From Cercis canadensis (taxonomy: Eukaryota; Streptophyta; Magnoliopsida; Fabales; Fabaceae): a stretch of DNA of 64,000 nucleotides. Of the stretch, positions 11,341 to 24,294 are shown one piece after another. The position numbers and the translations under genes are program-made. Below the pieces are notes generated by a model. That model was not told where the DNA came from, searched no databases, and saw nothing but the letters and a program-made list of their open reading frames with translations. Within the stretch, counting starts at the first letter, position 1. Each line of letters starts with the position of its first letter. The stretch covers positions 255,943-319,942 of the forward strand of contig QAOA01007908.1 in the NCBI GenBank assembly GCA_003255065.1, in the 5' to 3' direction.

Positions 11341-14300
11341 AAAAGTTTACGGTCTAAGCCCCTCAACAGTCACTAGGGCAGGGTTGGTGGGGTTTAAGAG
11401 GGTTTTACGACCCGATTATTCAATCTTCACCGTTGGATATCAGATACGATGGCTTTGCGTTCGGTCCACTCCAGGAGTCCACTGTCATTTTAATTTATTT
11501 TTTTTCTTTTTTCTTTCAAGGGTATCCGACGGAAATTTTTTTTTGCTTGAATAGCAAGATTAAACCCGATGATATTCCCCCAAAAAAAAGAAGATTAAAC
11601 CCGATGATATATTATCTTTTACGGAGATTCTATGATACTACGTAAGTATGCCATACTACACTGACGTGGCAAACATACATAATTTTTATATTTTATTATA
11701 TATTAAATATAATTTATTTAATTTTTTAAACAAACTTAAAAACAGTTAATTTGTACACATGTCATTCATTTATTGGTTATTCTTATGCAGTATGACATAC
11801 TACATAAATACTAAAAGTATCTAAGAAACCTCCTATCTTTTATTTATTAAAACTTGAAAAATTAAATCCATAAAATAAGTTAGTTATTTTTTTTGTGATA
11901 CAAAAGATGATTGGTTTGGGGAATGAGAAAGGTCATAAACGGGTCGTGAGATTAGATTCGCATTTTCTAGTTCACCTTGGTCATTGACTGTTATCATTTG
12001 TGCTAAAGTAACTTAAACACTTTAAATGAAATATTTTTATATTTAGTGATAATTTATAAAATCTTAAATAGACATTTAGATCAAATTTAAAATTTATTTT
12101 TGAAAGCCAATCAACCTTGGCATTACATGTTTATTGATGAAATATGTGTTTATTTTTTTTATATCTGATAACTATATTTGAAATAGAATAATTATATATT
12201 TTATACATGATAACAATATATATAAATATAATAATCATATAACATTAACAAATATTTTATTATTTTACCTCATTTGACATGTACTTCTTAAAAAATATTT
12301 AGGGCCTATTTGCTTTAGAAAATATTTTCATATTTTCATTTCCTATTTTTATTTCTTAAAATATGTTTTCATTTTCAAATTTTCATTTTTAAAAAATATG
12401 TTTGCTGAAAATTTTCTATTTCCATTCTCAAACCACATCCCCTCCTCCCTCTCCATCCCTATCTAGCTTCTTCACATCCTCGTTCATTCCTTCTTTCTTT
12501 TCTGATGTCTAGCTTCTCAAGTGACATACTGGAATTGGAAACAATAGAGAGACATAGAGAAAAGAAACGATAGAGAGAAATAACACAGAGACAGAAAAAT
12601 AAAATAGATAGAACAAGAGGAATAAAAATAGAGAGACCAAAGCAAGGAGAAAGGGAGTAGATGGAATTTCAGATTTAGGGTGTGAAGCAATCACCTTGTT
12701 CATCTCCAAAGCAGCATCACAATCCCACCCTTCACCAATTCCCCTGCTTTCATGGTTATAGTGCAACCATAAATGCATTTCCAAAATAGTTCTCTAGCAA
12801 TGGTGGATTCGACATTTTGTTTATGCACCAGGCATTTTTTTTTGTCATCTCTGAATTCCAGCTAAATGAAAAAATAAAAAGAAACACTGCCCAAGAAAAA
12901 GCCAAACTTGTAAGGCTCACTAGACCCTAAACCCTAATTTCACACTACGTCTTAGTGTCTCAGCATTGTGAGTTAATTAATGCCGAATACCACAGCATCC
13001 AGGATACTTGGGAAAAGAAGCCATGAATAAATTTTCCAAACAGTCACAATAGGATATGGATATTAATTGCAAATTATGGTAATTGAAGAGTGAGTGTACA
13101 AAATACGTTACTGATTATCCCGTATGAGAATTAATATTCCAAAAGTATGGCTCACGGCACATTCTACATAGAGGCGCTGTACCAGTCCCGCAAATGGTCA
13201 GAGAACAAAGGGTAGGAGTTCATTTTCGCGCTCAAATCCAAGCTCAGTTAATTTTATGCAAGTTCCAACGTTATTAATTGCAAAGACTATAACAGTACAA
13301 AACGAAGCTCAGAAATTGCTCGAGAATAAAAGGCTGATCTTCCTCTTTTTCTTCCTCGCTATGATGGTCCGTCCCTTGTTATTTCCTGCACATATTAGGA
13401 TAGTTACATGGTAATGCTTGTTAACATGACAGCAAGATATGATAAAAGTTTATTAACATGTCAGATAGGAAGAGATGGCCCAAAAGCGCAGTGCTAAAAT
13501 CCAACTAACATGGCCCAAAACCGAAACATCCCTCCCCTATCAGAGACACGTACCGGTAGGCACAAGAAAAATATGCTGAAGCAGAGACCCAATGTTAAGG
13601 CATATTTGGTTAAGCTTCTTTTGAAGACCCATTATCGATTATGTATTGTGTGTGTGCGGTAAACTAGCTTAACAGCTTTTCACTACTTTCAGGGCACTCC
13701 AACAGCTGTCGGAGAGAAGCTCCAATTTGGAGCTTTTGATTACACCAAAACAGCTTTTATATGTGTGTTTTACTAACTTACCCCCAAATTATTATCCTAA
13801 CAAATAACATGTAAATTATTCCATACACTTTTTGGTACTTTAGCACCTAAAAGCAATTTTTTTTATACTATCCAAACAAAATTTATTTGCTATAAAACCA
13901 CTTCTGAGAGAACATATTCCAACATAAAATTAATTTTTTCACAATCAACCGTTTCAAAATCGATTCTACTCAAAAGAAATTCTTTATGTAATCTAATTTT
14001 TCACAGTTAATCCAAACATGCACTATGTTTTCTAGAGGTTAAAAGAGCCACAGTTGAATTAGCATTTTACCAGACCATTGGATTTTTTTATTTTTATTTT
14101 TTATGTGATCCCAGACCATTGGATTTGAAGGTAAACAAAAGTGTCATCAGTAGTTATTGTTTGACTCCACATAGCTGTATATGGGAAGCCATGTACGCAC
14201 CACTTCTCATACTCTCTTTCTGGCCCGGGTTTTTTTTTTTTTTTTTTGCGGAGTGGGGTGGATTTAGTGTCTTCTATGGTTTAAACGCTAAGCAGTGTCA

Positions 14301-14560
14301 TACTTATTAGGCTAAGATAATAGCTGAAACACAAGTTCGTTTAGAATCAGTTTGCACGTGGCAAGGGATTCATAATAAGAACCTAAACTACTCATTTCAG
14401 CGACTAAATTCCATCAGCATACTTCTCTGATTCACACCATCCCCATCATCCTACTTCAAGCAAGCAGATGATACTGAAATCTGGCAAAGTTCTATTTCAT
14501 TTCTTCTCCAACCCATCCATCCCCACTTTCCCTTGCTTCTAAGTTATTGTCATAACTGTT
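11341..14560. other. Intergenic between LETM1 and the ILK gene
   Basis: AT-rich spacer carrying the upstream flank of LETM1 and the 3' flank of the ILK-like gene, both on the minus strand. It includes low-complexity stretches near 12300-12420 and 12530-12660. The only structured feature seen is the MITE at about 13599-14021. I see no gene. Confidence 0.45.
13599..14021. mobile_element. MITE with short terminal inverted repeats
   Basis: About 420 bp bounded by GCATATTTGGTTAA and its near-inverse TTAATCCAAACATGC (13 of 15 positions pair). The interior is AT-rich and noncoding. The word AGCTTAACAGCTTTT and its relatives recur inside. The target duplication is unclear. Confidence 0.45.
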
Positions 14561-17500
14561 TTATTTCTCAAGATAGGAAAGACAATTTATTTGCAGAAAA
14601 AAAGTTTTCCTGTGAAAGTATCGCAAACTCTGTTTCAACAGTGTAATTTTCTATTCAATATTCATGTTTCTCTTTGCATCCATTTTAAGTTCAGGAATGG
14701 CAACACAAATCTACCACCTTACCAGTCTTATGATTTATTTTAGTCTGTTCAGGTAAATGTAGAGAATTTACTGCATGGAATTCCTCCAAAGAAATTAACT
14801 TGCTATGAGAAGATAATCCGTATAAAGAAACATACCAAGGAAGTTTAAAAGTATCTTTCCACCATCCTTGTTTTGAGCAGTTTGCAACAATTTTTTCCAA
14901 CCGTACAATGGCCTCAGAAAAAGTTGGCCTGACAACAGGTTCTGGGTCCCAACATTCCTCAATCAACCTGCATAAAACATGATAGTCAGACAGCTTTAAA
15001 ATTATAGTGCAATTTGATTATCTAGTTTTCTGTTTTAACGATTGCTTACTCTTTTAAATCTGGAGGATAACTTTTTGCCTTCATCTTGAATGATGGTCTT
15101 TTTCCTTCCAAGCACATCAATTTCAAGGCCTCCTCTGGGGACTTCGGGTGGCAGGGCTGTATACCCTCTATCATCTGAGCCATATAATAGAAATATTAAA
15201 AAAAGAATTGCTGACACTTTAGACTAACAAAATGGATATATGAAGATCAGCGTGATATATTCCGTAAAACTATACACCCCAAAATCAAAGCATGCTTGGA
15301 ATGAGCAGTAAATGCATGCAGAAAAGCTACAAAATAAATTCTTCAAACCAGAACCACATCAAGGATATTAAAAAATTACCATATTTTGAAATTATTCCCA
15401 AGCTTCTAAAATCTAAGAACGGGATTATTGGGGATGCAGCACATACATGATAAGGATTAAGGAAAAAGGTTAAGATATGAATCTCAATAAGGAAGAAATT
15501 GTCTTGAAAACTTGATGCATCAGACCATTTTGACACATTAAAACAGATTAACAATGTCAGCAGCGTTGTGAAAAATAGGTACCTCATATACAATGAGACC
15601 AAAAGAATATGCATCCACACTTCTATCAAATATTTCATCTTTGTAAACCTCTGGTGCCACGTACAAGCCTACAATGAATAAACCAAATCATTGTATTACT
15701 TAATCTGTCCCAAAATTAATGTCGCTTTTCCTCTAATTTTCTGCCTCATAATTGGTAATCCCTTAACAAAAATCTAGAACATTTAATTATATGCCCTCCC
15801 ATAATACCTTTTCAATTAAAGTCAAATTTATCTTCAACAACTGATCTGTACAAAAAATAAAATTTGCCATAATTTGTGTATGTTGGATTAAGGGACTTCC
15901 ACTTTTGGACAGTAGGGAGTATTTATATATATTTGAACATAAAAGAGCATTGTACTCTTCCACATATAAATAACAATATCAAGATACTGAACTGTTTATT
16001 CTATGTAAAGCACTAAAGCATAGTGCCAGTTTCACATGTTGTTCATGTAACTAGAAAGAATATCAGATTCTGAAGGAAGGACATATGCATATCAGGCCAG
16101 AATTAAGTTCTACTGACAAGATTCACCTGTCATTCTTCACTGAATTTTATTAATTGTGGAGAATCATTCTGGGTCCGCACATTTACTTTTCTTTTATCTA
16201 TTACCAAGTATTTATTTTATGCTTTCCACTCTATAAATGGTCCTTTCCTCGCCCTTCTCTTTTCATCACTTTCCAAGAAAATCATTTCATCGTGCTGTCG
16301 CATAGCAAACAACAGAGGAGACTTTCTAAAAGAAACAATTAGATATGCATTTGACCATATAAAACTAATCAATACAGCCATGAAAATGGCATACTGGCAC
16401 GCCTTACATGATGGCCATTTCCCCACATCAAGAAGATAGCACATAAAAGAAACGCTCGAAACCTCAAAAGGATATGGTTATATAAGACAAGAATATGGAG
16501 GTAAAGTATGTGCATAACCTCCATCTCCTAGATGATGGACCTTCCAATAAAGTTTTTCCCCTTCTCAAGCCATCTCACATCAAGTTTTGACAAGTTAAGA
16601 GTTCAAAACTGATATTGAATTTAAGATATAATAGGAGCTACTGACAACATTGTCCAGCACTTAACACCATCTATCTATTTTGTCGGTTTTCATGGCTTAA
16701 CCTAAGCAAGTGGCAGCAAAGAAAATATTGATTTTCACTTCCATTTTTCCGTTTGGAGTACACCGTTCAGAATTTTTGGTGAATCTTGGGCATGTGCTCT
16801 CAATTTGAGACAGTTTCTTTTGATCAGTTGAGGGACTTTGGCAGGACTAAGAAGGGAAAGATTATATAGTGGTGAATTGTCTTTGCCGTCATTTGTTGTA
16901 TTTGACAAAAGCAAAATGCTTGAATTTTCAGGAACTCTTCTCAGCCTTTAGATCTGTGCAATGGAACAGGGTTGTTTCTATGACCTCTCTTTGGTGTAAG
17001 CCCATGGTTTCTTTCAGGGTGTCCCCAAACAGGTATGCAGAGAGATTGGAGAGCTCTATTGTTTGGATGAGTATGGCTACTATATTTTTCTGTTTAGCCT
17101 TTGCTAAAGAAGATGTCTCTTCTCATGTTCTCCTTCTCTCTTCAATAATTTTTTTTTATCAAAAAAGTTTTCCGTTTCATTTTTATTGTCATACTGAATT
17201 CGGACTTCAAAAGGAAACTCCTGTTGCACCCACAGATCTTATATGTTCTGTTAGATATAAAATCATTCATGGTATCAGAGCCTCTTTGACCAAACGATCA
17301 GGAGATCAAATCTTTCTGCCCCTACTTTCTCAATTAAATTGAAATTTCAACACATGGTATCAGTGGGCATGTGTTTTGCCTTCAAGCCTAAAAGACTTTT
17401 GCGTGCGGGGGCGTGTTAGATATAAAATCATTCATGGGTCTTCACCTAACAACTTAAGCTTTTAGGTTGAATTGAAGGAAGATGAGTTACTAAAAAATAA

Positions 17501-20500
17501 ATACCTACCTAATATGGGAGGAAAAGTTATCAAAGAGATTAAAAAAAATGGCATGAATAAAACTTACTTGAAAGGTCAATGTTAGCCCCAGGCTGCACCA
17601 GCCTTGCTTTGTCAAGTGAAAGTTTTGACAATCTTACCATGCCAAATCCAGCTACCTTCAACTGCCCTCCATTATCCAGCAAAATATTTCTGGCACCTTA
17701 CCAAAATTTCATATATTAAAGGAACAGTAATCCCAATGAGAAAAATTAATGCTATGTTTGGATGGAAGGAATAGAGGGGGAAAGGATGTAATGGAAGAGG
17801 AAAAAGTATCAAACCATTGTTTGGAAGATTTTTAGGTAAGAGGAGGGAATGGAATGGGAAGGGACCCGACTCCACTCCTTCCCCTCAAACCCCCAAATTT
17901 CTTTCCCCTCCAAATCAAGGTAGAGCCAATGGAATGGAACAACTTTTAATTAAAAAAATATGGAATTACTAGCATACCCCTTAAATTTATAACTTATACC
18001 TTCCCTTCCACTTCCACTTTAACTCCCAAACAAGGGGAAGGTCGTTCCGCTCCTTTTCTCACTTAAATATCTAGACAAAGGGAAGGTAACGCCCCCTCCA
18101 TCCCCTCCCTTCCCTTCCCTTTCCTTTATGAACCATTCCATCCCTTCAAACTCTCAAACATAGCTTAAATCTAAAATGAACTTGCAGTAAGCATCAGATC
18201 AACTTTTGTATTAAGTTGTCTTACTTTGGCTTTAAATCACAGTGGATAACTGGATCTGGTTTACATTCATGAAGATAGTTCATGCCCCTGACAACAATAA
18301 ATTAACCAAGAATGTCAATAAGTATATATTCATTTAATGCATTTTAAATTAGCAAGCCGACAAAATGACCAAAAGCACAACATGTCAGTGAGCATATACT
18401 ATAACAGATAACCGAACAACAAATCTAAGACAATGACATGAAAATTATATTCAAAGATGTGTTCAAAAATCTTTTAGAAAAAATAATTTCTAAAACAGAT
18501 CACATGCCTAGCAATATCAAGAGCAAACCGTAGAGCTTTTGATGGGGATAGACGCCCTTTTTTCTGAAGATAGCTTGCTAGGTCACCCTGAAAAATCAAC
18601 ATAGATATAAGCAGTGCAAAGTGCTTCAGATACTAGAAACTCTACAGAGCAACATTGTATTTCCAAATGAATTTTAAAGCCGCCTATCTCAACTCCTCTG
18701 AACAGAAAAAATTTACATATACTGACTCTTTCTTCATTTTCTTTACTTCTTTTTTTTTTTTTCAAAGATGTGTGTTCCAGGACCAGGACATATGTCAACT
18801 CCTAAAAAGGAGGAAAACAAACAATTGACACACTCTATGCAACCATTCAGGAAAGACACAACCTACATAATCATTGAATAACAATGATGGGCACAAAGTG
18901 AGGAAAAAAGAATAGACAAAGAATGGGAAATAAGAAAATTTGACTATATTCATAAACTTGTTTATGAAAAAGTAGAGTGAAAGGCAACTAAAAAAGTATT
19001 ACAAGGTCATAAGAATTTGGAAAAGACAATAGGTAATAGAAAACAAGCCATAGTTAATTTCATTTACTCACTGTATCAAGATAAAAAGGTGACAAATGGA
19101 TCCATCCATGTACTCTTGTACAAAGCTAACACTTCAGTCACGTCACTCATTAGATACAACAATCATAGGCCTAATGCTTTTGCTCTGACGATTCCTAAAT
19201 TATTTCATATCAGTAACCAGAATTCATGCATTCTTGTCCCCCTCCATTTTCGAATATATGCTCTCTCTCTCTCTCTCACACACACACACAATCACACACA
19301 CATTCATGCATGCAATGCACAGTCTGGTAAGAAGGGGAGAGAAACCTTACCTTAGGATGATACTCTGAAACAATCATCATGGGTATATTTTGGGTAACAG
19401 CACCAACAAACTGCACCACATTAGGATGCCGCACCTTTTCTAGTAAGGTAAGCTCATTTTTGAAAGCATTTCTGTGTGAATTATAGAAAATGTTAAATTT
19501 GATGCCAAGGCTATTTAATAAATTACATAAAAAAAAAGCAATTTAGATTGTCTACTTGACCATATGATGCAGGAGCAATTAAAAAAAATTAATTAGAAGG
19601 GTTATTTTTGTAATTTTGCAATATTTAATTATTTTCGCAGTTTTCTGGTCATGGTTTTTATTGGGGATCCAGATTATGTGTCTAGGCTTTTTTAAAGTCT
19701 TATCTTAAGGCCCATGCCTTCCTTATGGGCTTAGGAGTAGGAGGAGGTATCAGTGATCCTAATTCTAATCCTTGCAGGATAAGTAATTAGGTCTATTTAA
19801 GCTTTTATAATCCTTATTTTTAGACAGTCTATGAAGTTTTAATCTCAGTAGAATTTCTTCTACTTTTCCTAGTTGTTGAACTAGAAGCCTGACCTATTTG
19901 GCTGAAGAACCAGCCACCCTGGGCTGCGGTTTGGTTCTTGTTTTCTACCCGTTCTTCTCTCATATTTTCTCTGCTACTTGGTAAATTTTATTCTAGACTC
20001 TCTGCCCAACATCACCCATAAATCAAGGTGAAAAGTGGAGAGTGGTATAGGAAGTGAGCCAAAAACTAAGCCAAGGATAAGCATCAAACATTCCAGTGGG
20101 GAGGCAAGAAGGACATACAGATGTGCACACAAACATGTATAGGATTGCAGAGGCATATACATACATGCTATCAGGGTCTGAATAACTGTCCTTATCAAGT
20201 ATCTTTACTGCAACCTTTGTGCCGTTCCATTTAGCTACTTGATATGTTCCCTGTAAGGAAAATGAAACATGAGCGGAAAACAATATAAGCAAGTAATATA
20301 TTATGTATCATGGCTTCTATAGCAGTTCTTCTTCTGGATTTTAAACAGTTCTGAGAGTATTGGCAATTTTTACTCTACCAGAAATGAAACCAAAATTTTT
20401 AACCGTAAGTTGATAACACTGCACATGATAGATTAGGCACGGAATACCAATAATCACTTGAAAATAATTCAAACAACAAAAATTAACTAAACAAAAAGAT

Positions 20501-21562
20501 TCGAGAAAAACAAAACAGTCCGATGGTTCTCAAACAGAAGTTAGTGTATCCGCTAACTGATTATGCCAAACCAAAAATCCAGTGCAAGGTAAACAGCCTA
20601 TACTAACGAATTAATAATGCATGGTACAGTACTAGAGCATGGAGAATCCTGACTATAATGAGATGCCGTGGCCCTTTTGGAAAGATATTTTATTTTATAC
20701 GAAAAAGTGATAACTATTGAAACGTGTGAATTGGCAAAAATGTACAAAGAGGAAAGGGAAAAAGAACCGTGCCTTTGAAATACCATCACTCTTGCGGACC
20801 TGGAGTTCTAATGGATTAAGTTCATATTCTGGAACTTCACGAGGATTTGCAACAGACATTGGAGTTTTCCTGGTTTTCTAACAACGTGAAAGATTAATAG
20901 ATAAGTCTCCAATTTCAATATATATACATGTATCTATGAAGAATCATATGATACCGTACCGGCACTTTGGCTCCACGGGCCTTTAATATATTGTAAGCTT
21001 CTGTATTTCCATAGTATTTGGCGTCAGCAGCTGCCTGTCCATATAATAAGGTGGATAGTTGAACTCAAGTCTCCCAATAGAAAATTGAGAAGATGAAGAA
21101 AAGAAGTGGGATCATAAGAATGAAAAAGGAGAAAAGTACCGTACTACCCCAACGATCACGAGCATCAATATTAGCCTTACGGCTGAGCAAGAGCTTTACA
21201 ACATCGACATGTCCTTCACAGGCCGCGACATGCAACGCAGTGCGCCCATCTAAATCAATGCTATTCACATCAATCCCCTCATTTAGTAAATCCTCCACTC
21301 CCTTCACGTCTCCTCTGCACGCCATGAATAGCAACTGCATCGTGAAGTCGAGGTTCTCTGGCACTGTCAGCTCACTCTCATGGCTCGGACTGCGCCGAAT
21401 GGGATCGAGTGAGGACTGCCGACCGAAACTGAATCTGAGATTGTTCTTTCTCGGATCCAACGACGATTGCCGCGTGAACTGCCGGCTTAGATTCCTGCGA
21501 AGCGAGCCGGTAGAGAATTGGCGCGAGATGCCGCGCTTCAATTGTGCGGCAATGTTTTCCAT
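14561..21562 (-). CDS. Ankyrin-repeat integrin-linked-kinase-like protein (RAF-type, probable pseudokinase)
   Basis: Coding exons: 21140-21562, 20960-21034, 20773-20877, 20165-20250, 19351-19471, 18508-18587, 18225-18287, 17568-17689, 15583-15668, 15050-15174, 14836-14967, then probably 14561-14609; about 488 aa in a continuous frame. The Arg/Ser-rich N-terminus repeats the word RQSSLDP. Ankyrin repeats span about 73-166 (GRTALHVAACEGH), and a kinase-like domain runs from about 195 to 470. The ATP-binding Lys is present (VAVK, 217). The catalytic loop reads HCDLKPKN (312-319) instead of HRD, and the metal-binding DFG is GFG (332-334), so ordinary Mg-dependent catalysis is doubtful; plant ILKs of this type are described as atypical. 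Introns 3 and 6 need GC donors. The last small exon is the least certain part: the conserved end is KLPW at about 14836. Confidence 0.9.
17246..17475 (+). mobile_element. LTR-retrotransposon (TRIM-like) relic in ILK intron 8
   Basis: The word TGTTAGATATAAAATCATTC occurs twice (about 17250 and 17413). Directly after the first copy is TGGTATCAGAGC (17274), the primer-binding site complementary to initiator tRNA-Met, and a second diverged TGGTATCAG follows near 17354. A GC-rich GCGTGCGGGGGCGTG joins the copies. No coding region is present, so this is a short noncoding relic in the sense opposite to the host gene. Confidence 0.6.
17748..18171. mobile_element. MITE in ILK intron 7
   Basis: About 420 bp. 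It begins TTAATGCTATGTTTGGATGG and ends CTCAAACATAGCTTAA, so the termini are inverted copies (GCTATGTTTG / CAAACATAGC). TTAA flanks on both sides could be the target duplication. The interior has opposed GGAAGG-rich and CCTTCC-rich stretches and could fold into a hairpin. Same end style (TGTTTGGATGG) as the element in LETM1 intron 2. Confidence 0.6.
19565..20014 (+). mobile_element. Solo LTR, copy 1, in ILK intron 4
   Basis: About 450 bp starting TGATGCAGGAGC and ending AACATCA, that is TGATG...CATCA as in LTRs. A near-perfect target duplication, CCATA, flanks it (19560-19564 and 20016-20020, one extra C in between). The same sequence, inverted and diverged, is found at 31027-31434 in the ALS small-subunit gene. 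No internal retrotransposon region accompanies it. It lies antisense to the host gene. Confidence 0.65.
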
Positions 21563-22011
21563 TATTCCCGTTTGACACTCGATCTGGATCGAGCTCTCTA
21601 TTAATATTAAGAGGTGCAAGGGGAAATCTACATATCAATAATGAGCTTAAGCTCCAACTTTGTTTTTTGGTTGGGTGTGCTGGCTGTTTTCCCAAATATA
21701 ATTCGGATCGAGAGCTTGGGTGAGGGAAAAAGCTCCCGATGCCGAGCTCTGCTCTGTGACTACGACAGGGACGAAGACAGAAATTGAGAGAATTTGATTA
21801 AGGTGGATGAAATCGGAGGTCTGATTCAGATCGAAAGGACTTGAAGAGGGAGAAAGACGAGAGCCATATGTGTTCAGAGACGTCCGACCCGAGCGAAACG
21901 CATGGACAGAGAGAGAGATAGAGAGAGGGGGAGTGTTTTTCTCTTTGAAACACCTTTCCAAGCCTTTTATTTCCACACACTTCCGCGAAAAAGCCGTTAA
22001 CAATTATTATT
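21563..22011 (-). promoter_or_regulatory. ILK 5' leader and proximal promoter
   Basis: Sequence upstream of the ILK start codon (ATG at 21560-21562). It is richer in GC than its surroundings up to about 21990, with a GAGAGA tract at 21908-21930, a typical leader feature in plants. It ends where the large inverted repeat begins, so that repeat now lies in the distal promoter. I could not assign a TATA box. Confidence 0.4.
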
Positions 22012-22957
22012 CCAATCAATGAACAAAATTTTGTTTTGGAATACCGTTTCAATCACTTAATAAATGAAAAAGTTTCGGAAGCGTTTTAAAAAATTTGTGA
22101 AAATATAAGATTTTTAAAAAATATATTTTAAATAAATTTAAGTAATGAATTTTTTTTCAATTTTAAAAGATTCTAATATAATAATAATAGTAAATATATA
22201 TAAAATTAAATAGTATAATATTAAATACCTACATTTTTAATAAAATAAAATTAATATAATCAATGCTCATAAATTTTGACAATATTTGACATACATAAAA
22301 TTTTATGTAAAATTATATATTATACTTTAAAATTAAAAATAATTCTATGTATAAGATTAAAAAAAAATATATCTCAATTAAACTCTAGCTCGATAATTTC
22401 ATAAATCACCACTAAAAAGTAAAATATTTACATAATAATAATAATAATAATAAACCAAAAATATTTGAAACTATTTCTTTACTCTTTAGTTTAGTTTTAA
22501 GAAATTCTAACATAATAATAATTATAAAATATAAAATATTAGATAATGTAATATTAAATAATTATATTTTATCAATAATTGATAATAAAATAATTCAAAT
22601 AATTAAAAGTCCAAAAAAAAAACTAATGATTCTCCCTCGTTTGCTTTTGTCTTCCAGAACTCCATTTATCATTGACTAATTTCTAAATGCTAAGGGAGAC
22701 TAGGAAACAGATCACAGTTGGGGCGTCGGGGAGAGGAAGGACCTAAGCGAAGCTGACCGAGGGAATCAGAAATTGAAGAGGAAGACCAGCAGCTTAAAGG
22801 GTAACAGCAGCAATGATCACAAAATCGAGCCCTTTGGTTGGGGAATTCGAGATGGGTGAGTCTTCAATGGTGAAGTTGTGTAAGTGGTGGAATTGGGCAG
22901 ACCCAGAACGTCAGAGACGGTCACCGTTCTCCGGCGACGGCGACGCCGATCTTGTGT
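22012..22957 (+). repeat. Large inverted repeat, left arm
   Basis: About 946 bp pairing with 23212-24117 in inverse orientation with high similarity and a few small indels. The outer 600 bp is very AT-rich. The inner 340 bp is GC-rich and looks like part of an expressed gene: a leader-like stretch, then an open frame from ATG 22813 with the residues MGESSMVKL and WWNW. The mirrored arm keeps a related open frame. I do not recognise the source protein. Confidence 0.8.
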
Positions 22958-23046
22958 GTGAGCCAATAACCATTTGGCATAGACGTGTGGAAGAAGCACG
23001 AAAAGGATGACCATAAGGAGAAAAATGATAGCTACAAGCAAGTAAG

Positions 23047-24294
23047 ATACTAAATTTCGTGTTGTTTTGCACGAAACGATCGAAATATTTCAATTTCGTA
23101 AGCCAACGACACGAAATGCATATACAACATTGAAAATTCCTTTGTTTCGATGGAAACGTATGATTTCGATGGATTTTGAATGAAACCTTGAAATCCAAAG
23201 GCACAGGCACAAGCACAAGCTCTGCGTCGTTGTCACCGGAAAAAGGTGACCGTCTTCGACGTTCTTGGTCTACCCAATTCCACCACTTCCACAACTTCAC
23301 CATTGAAGACTCACCCATCTCGAATTCCTCAGCCAAAGGGCTCGATTTTGTGATCATTGCTGTTGGTATTGCTCTTCAGTTTCTAATTCCCCTGGTCAGC
23401 TTCGCTCAGGTCCTTCATCTCCCCGAAGCCCCAATTGTGCTTTGTTTCCTGGTCTCCCTTAGCATTTAGAAATTAGTCAATGATAAATGGGGTTCTGGAA
23501 GACAATAGCAACCAAGGGAGAATCATTCTTTTTTTTTTGGGACTTTTAATTATTTGAATTATTTTATTATCAATTATTGATAAAATATAATTATTTAATA
23601 TTACATTATCTATTTTTTATATTTTATAATTATTATTATGTTAGAATTTCTTAAAACTAAACTAAAGAGTAAAGAAATAGTTTTAAATATTTTTGGTCTA
23701 TTATTATTATGAAATATTTTACTTTTTAGTGGTGATTTATGAAGTTATTGAGCTAGAGTTTAATTGAGATATATATATTTTTTAATCTTATAGATAGAAT
23801 TCTTTTTAATCTTAAAATATAATATGTAGTTTTGCATAAAATTTTATGTATGTCAAATATTGTCAAAATTTATGAGCATTGATTATATCAATTTTATTTT
23901 ATTAAAAATGTAGGTATTCAATATAATATTATTTAGTTTTATATATTTTTACCATTATTATTATATTAGAATCTTTTAAAATTGAAAAAAAAATTCATTA
24001 CTTAAATTTATTTAAAATGTTTCTTTAAAAATCTTCTATTTCCACGAAATTTTTGAAACATTTTTGTTTTTTAAGTGACCGAAATGGTACTCCGAAATGA
24101 AAATTTGTTCCTTGAAAGCTAGATACAAAATTTCGTTCGAAACAATCTTTGGATTTCAAGGTTTCGTTCAAAATCCATCGAAATCATACGTTTCCATCAA
24201 AACAAAGGAATTTCCAATGTTGTATATGCATTTCGTGTCGTTGGCTTACGAAACTGAAATATTTCGTTTCGTGCAAAACAACACGAAATTTAGT
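23047..24294. repeat. Inner inverted repeat pair enclosing the right arm
   Basis: A second inverted pair, 23047-23200 and 24147-24294 (about 150 bp each), starts CTAAATTTCGTGTTG and ends CACGAAATTTAG and carries many CGAAA/TTTCG words. It brackets the right arm of the larger repeat, so 23047-24294 may be one transposable unit with long terminal inverted repeats and a captured interior. I see no clean target duplication and no transposase. Confidence 0.55.
23212..24117 (-). repeat. Large inverted repeat, right arm
   Basis: About 906 bp, inverse copy of 22012-22957. The GC-rich inner part carries an open frame starting at ATG 23355-23357 on the minus strand that matches the left-arm frame residue by residue with a few substitutions, including MGESSMVKL. 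With a loop of about 250 bp, a transcript across both arms could form a very long hairpin. Confidence 0.8.
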
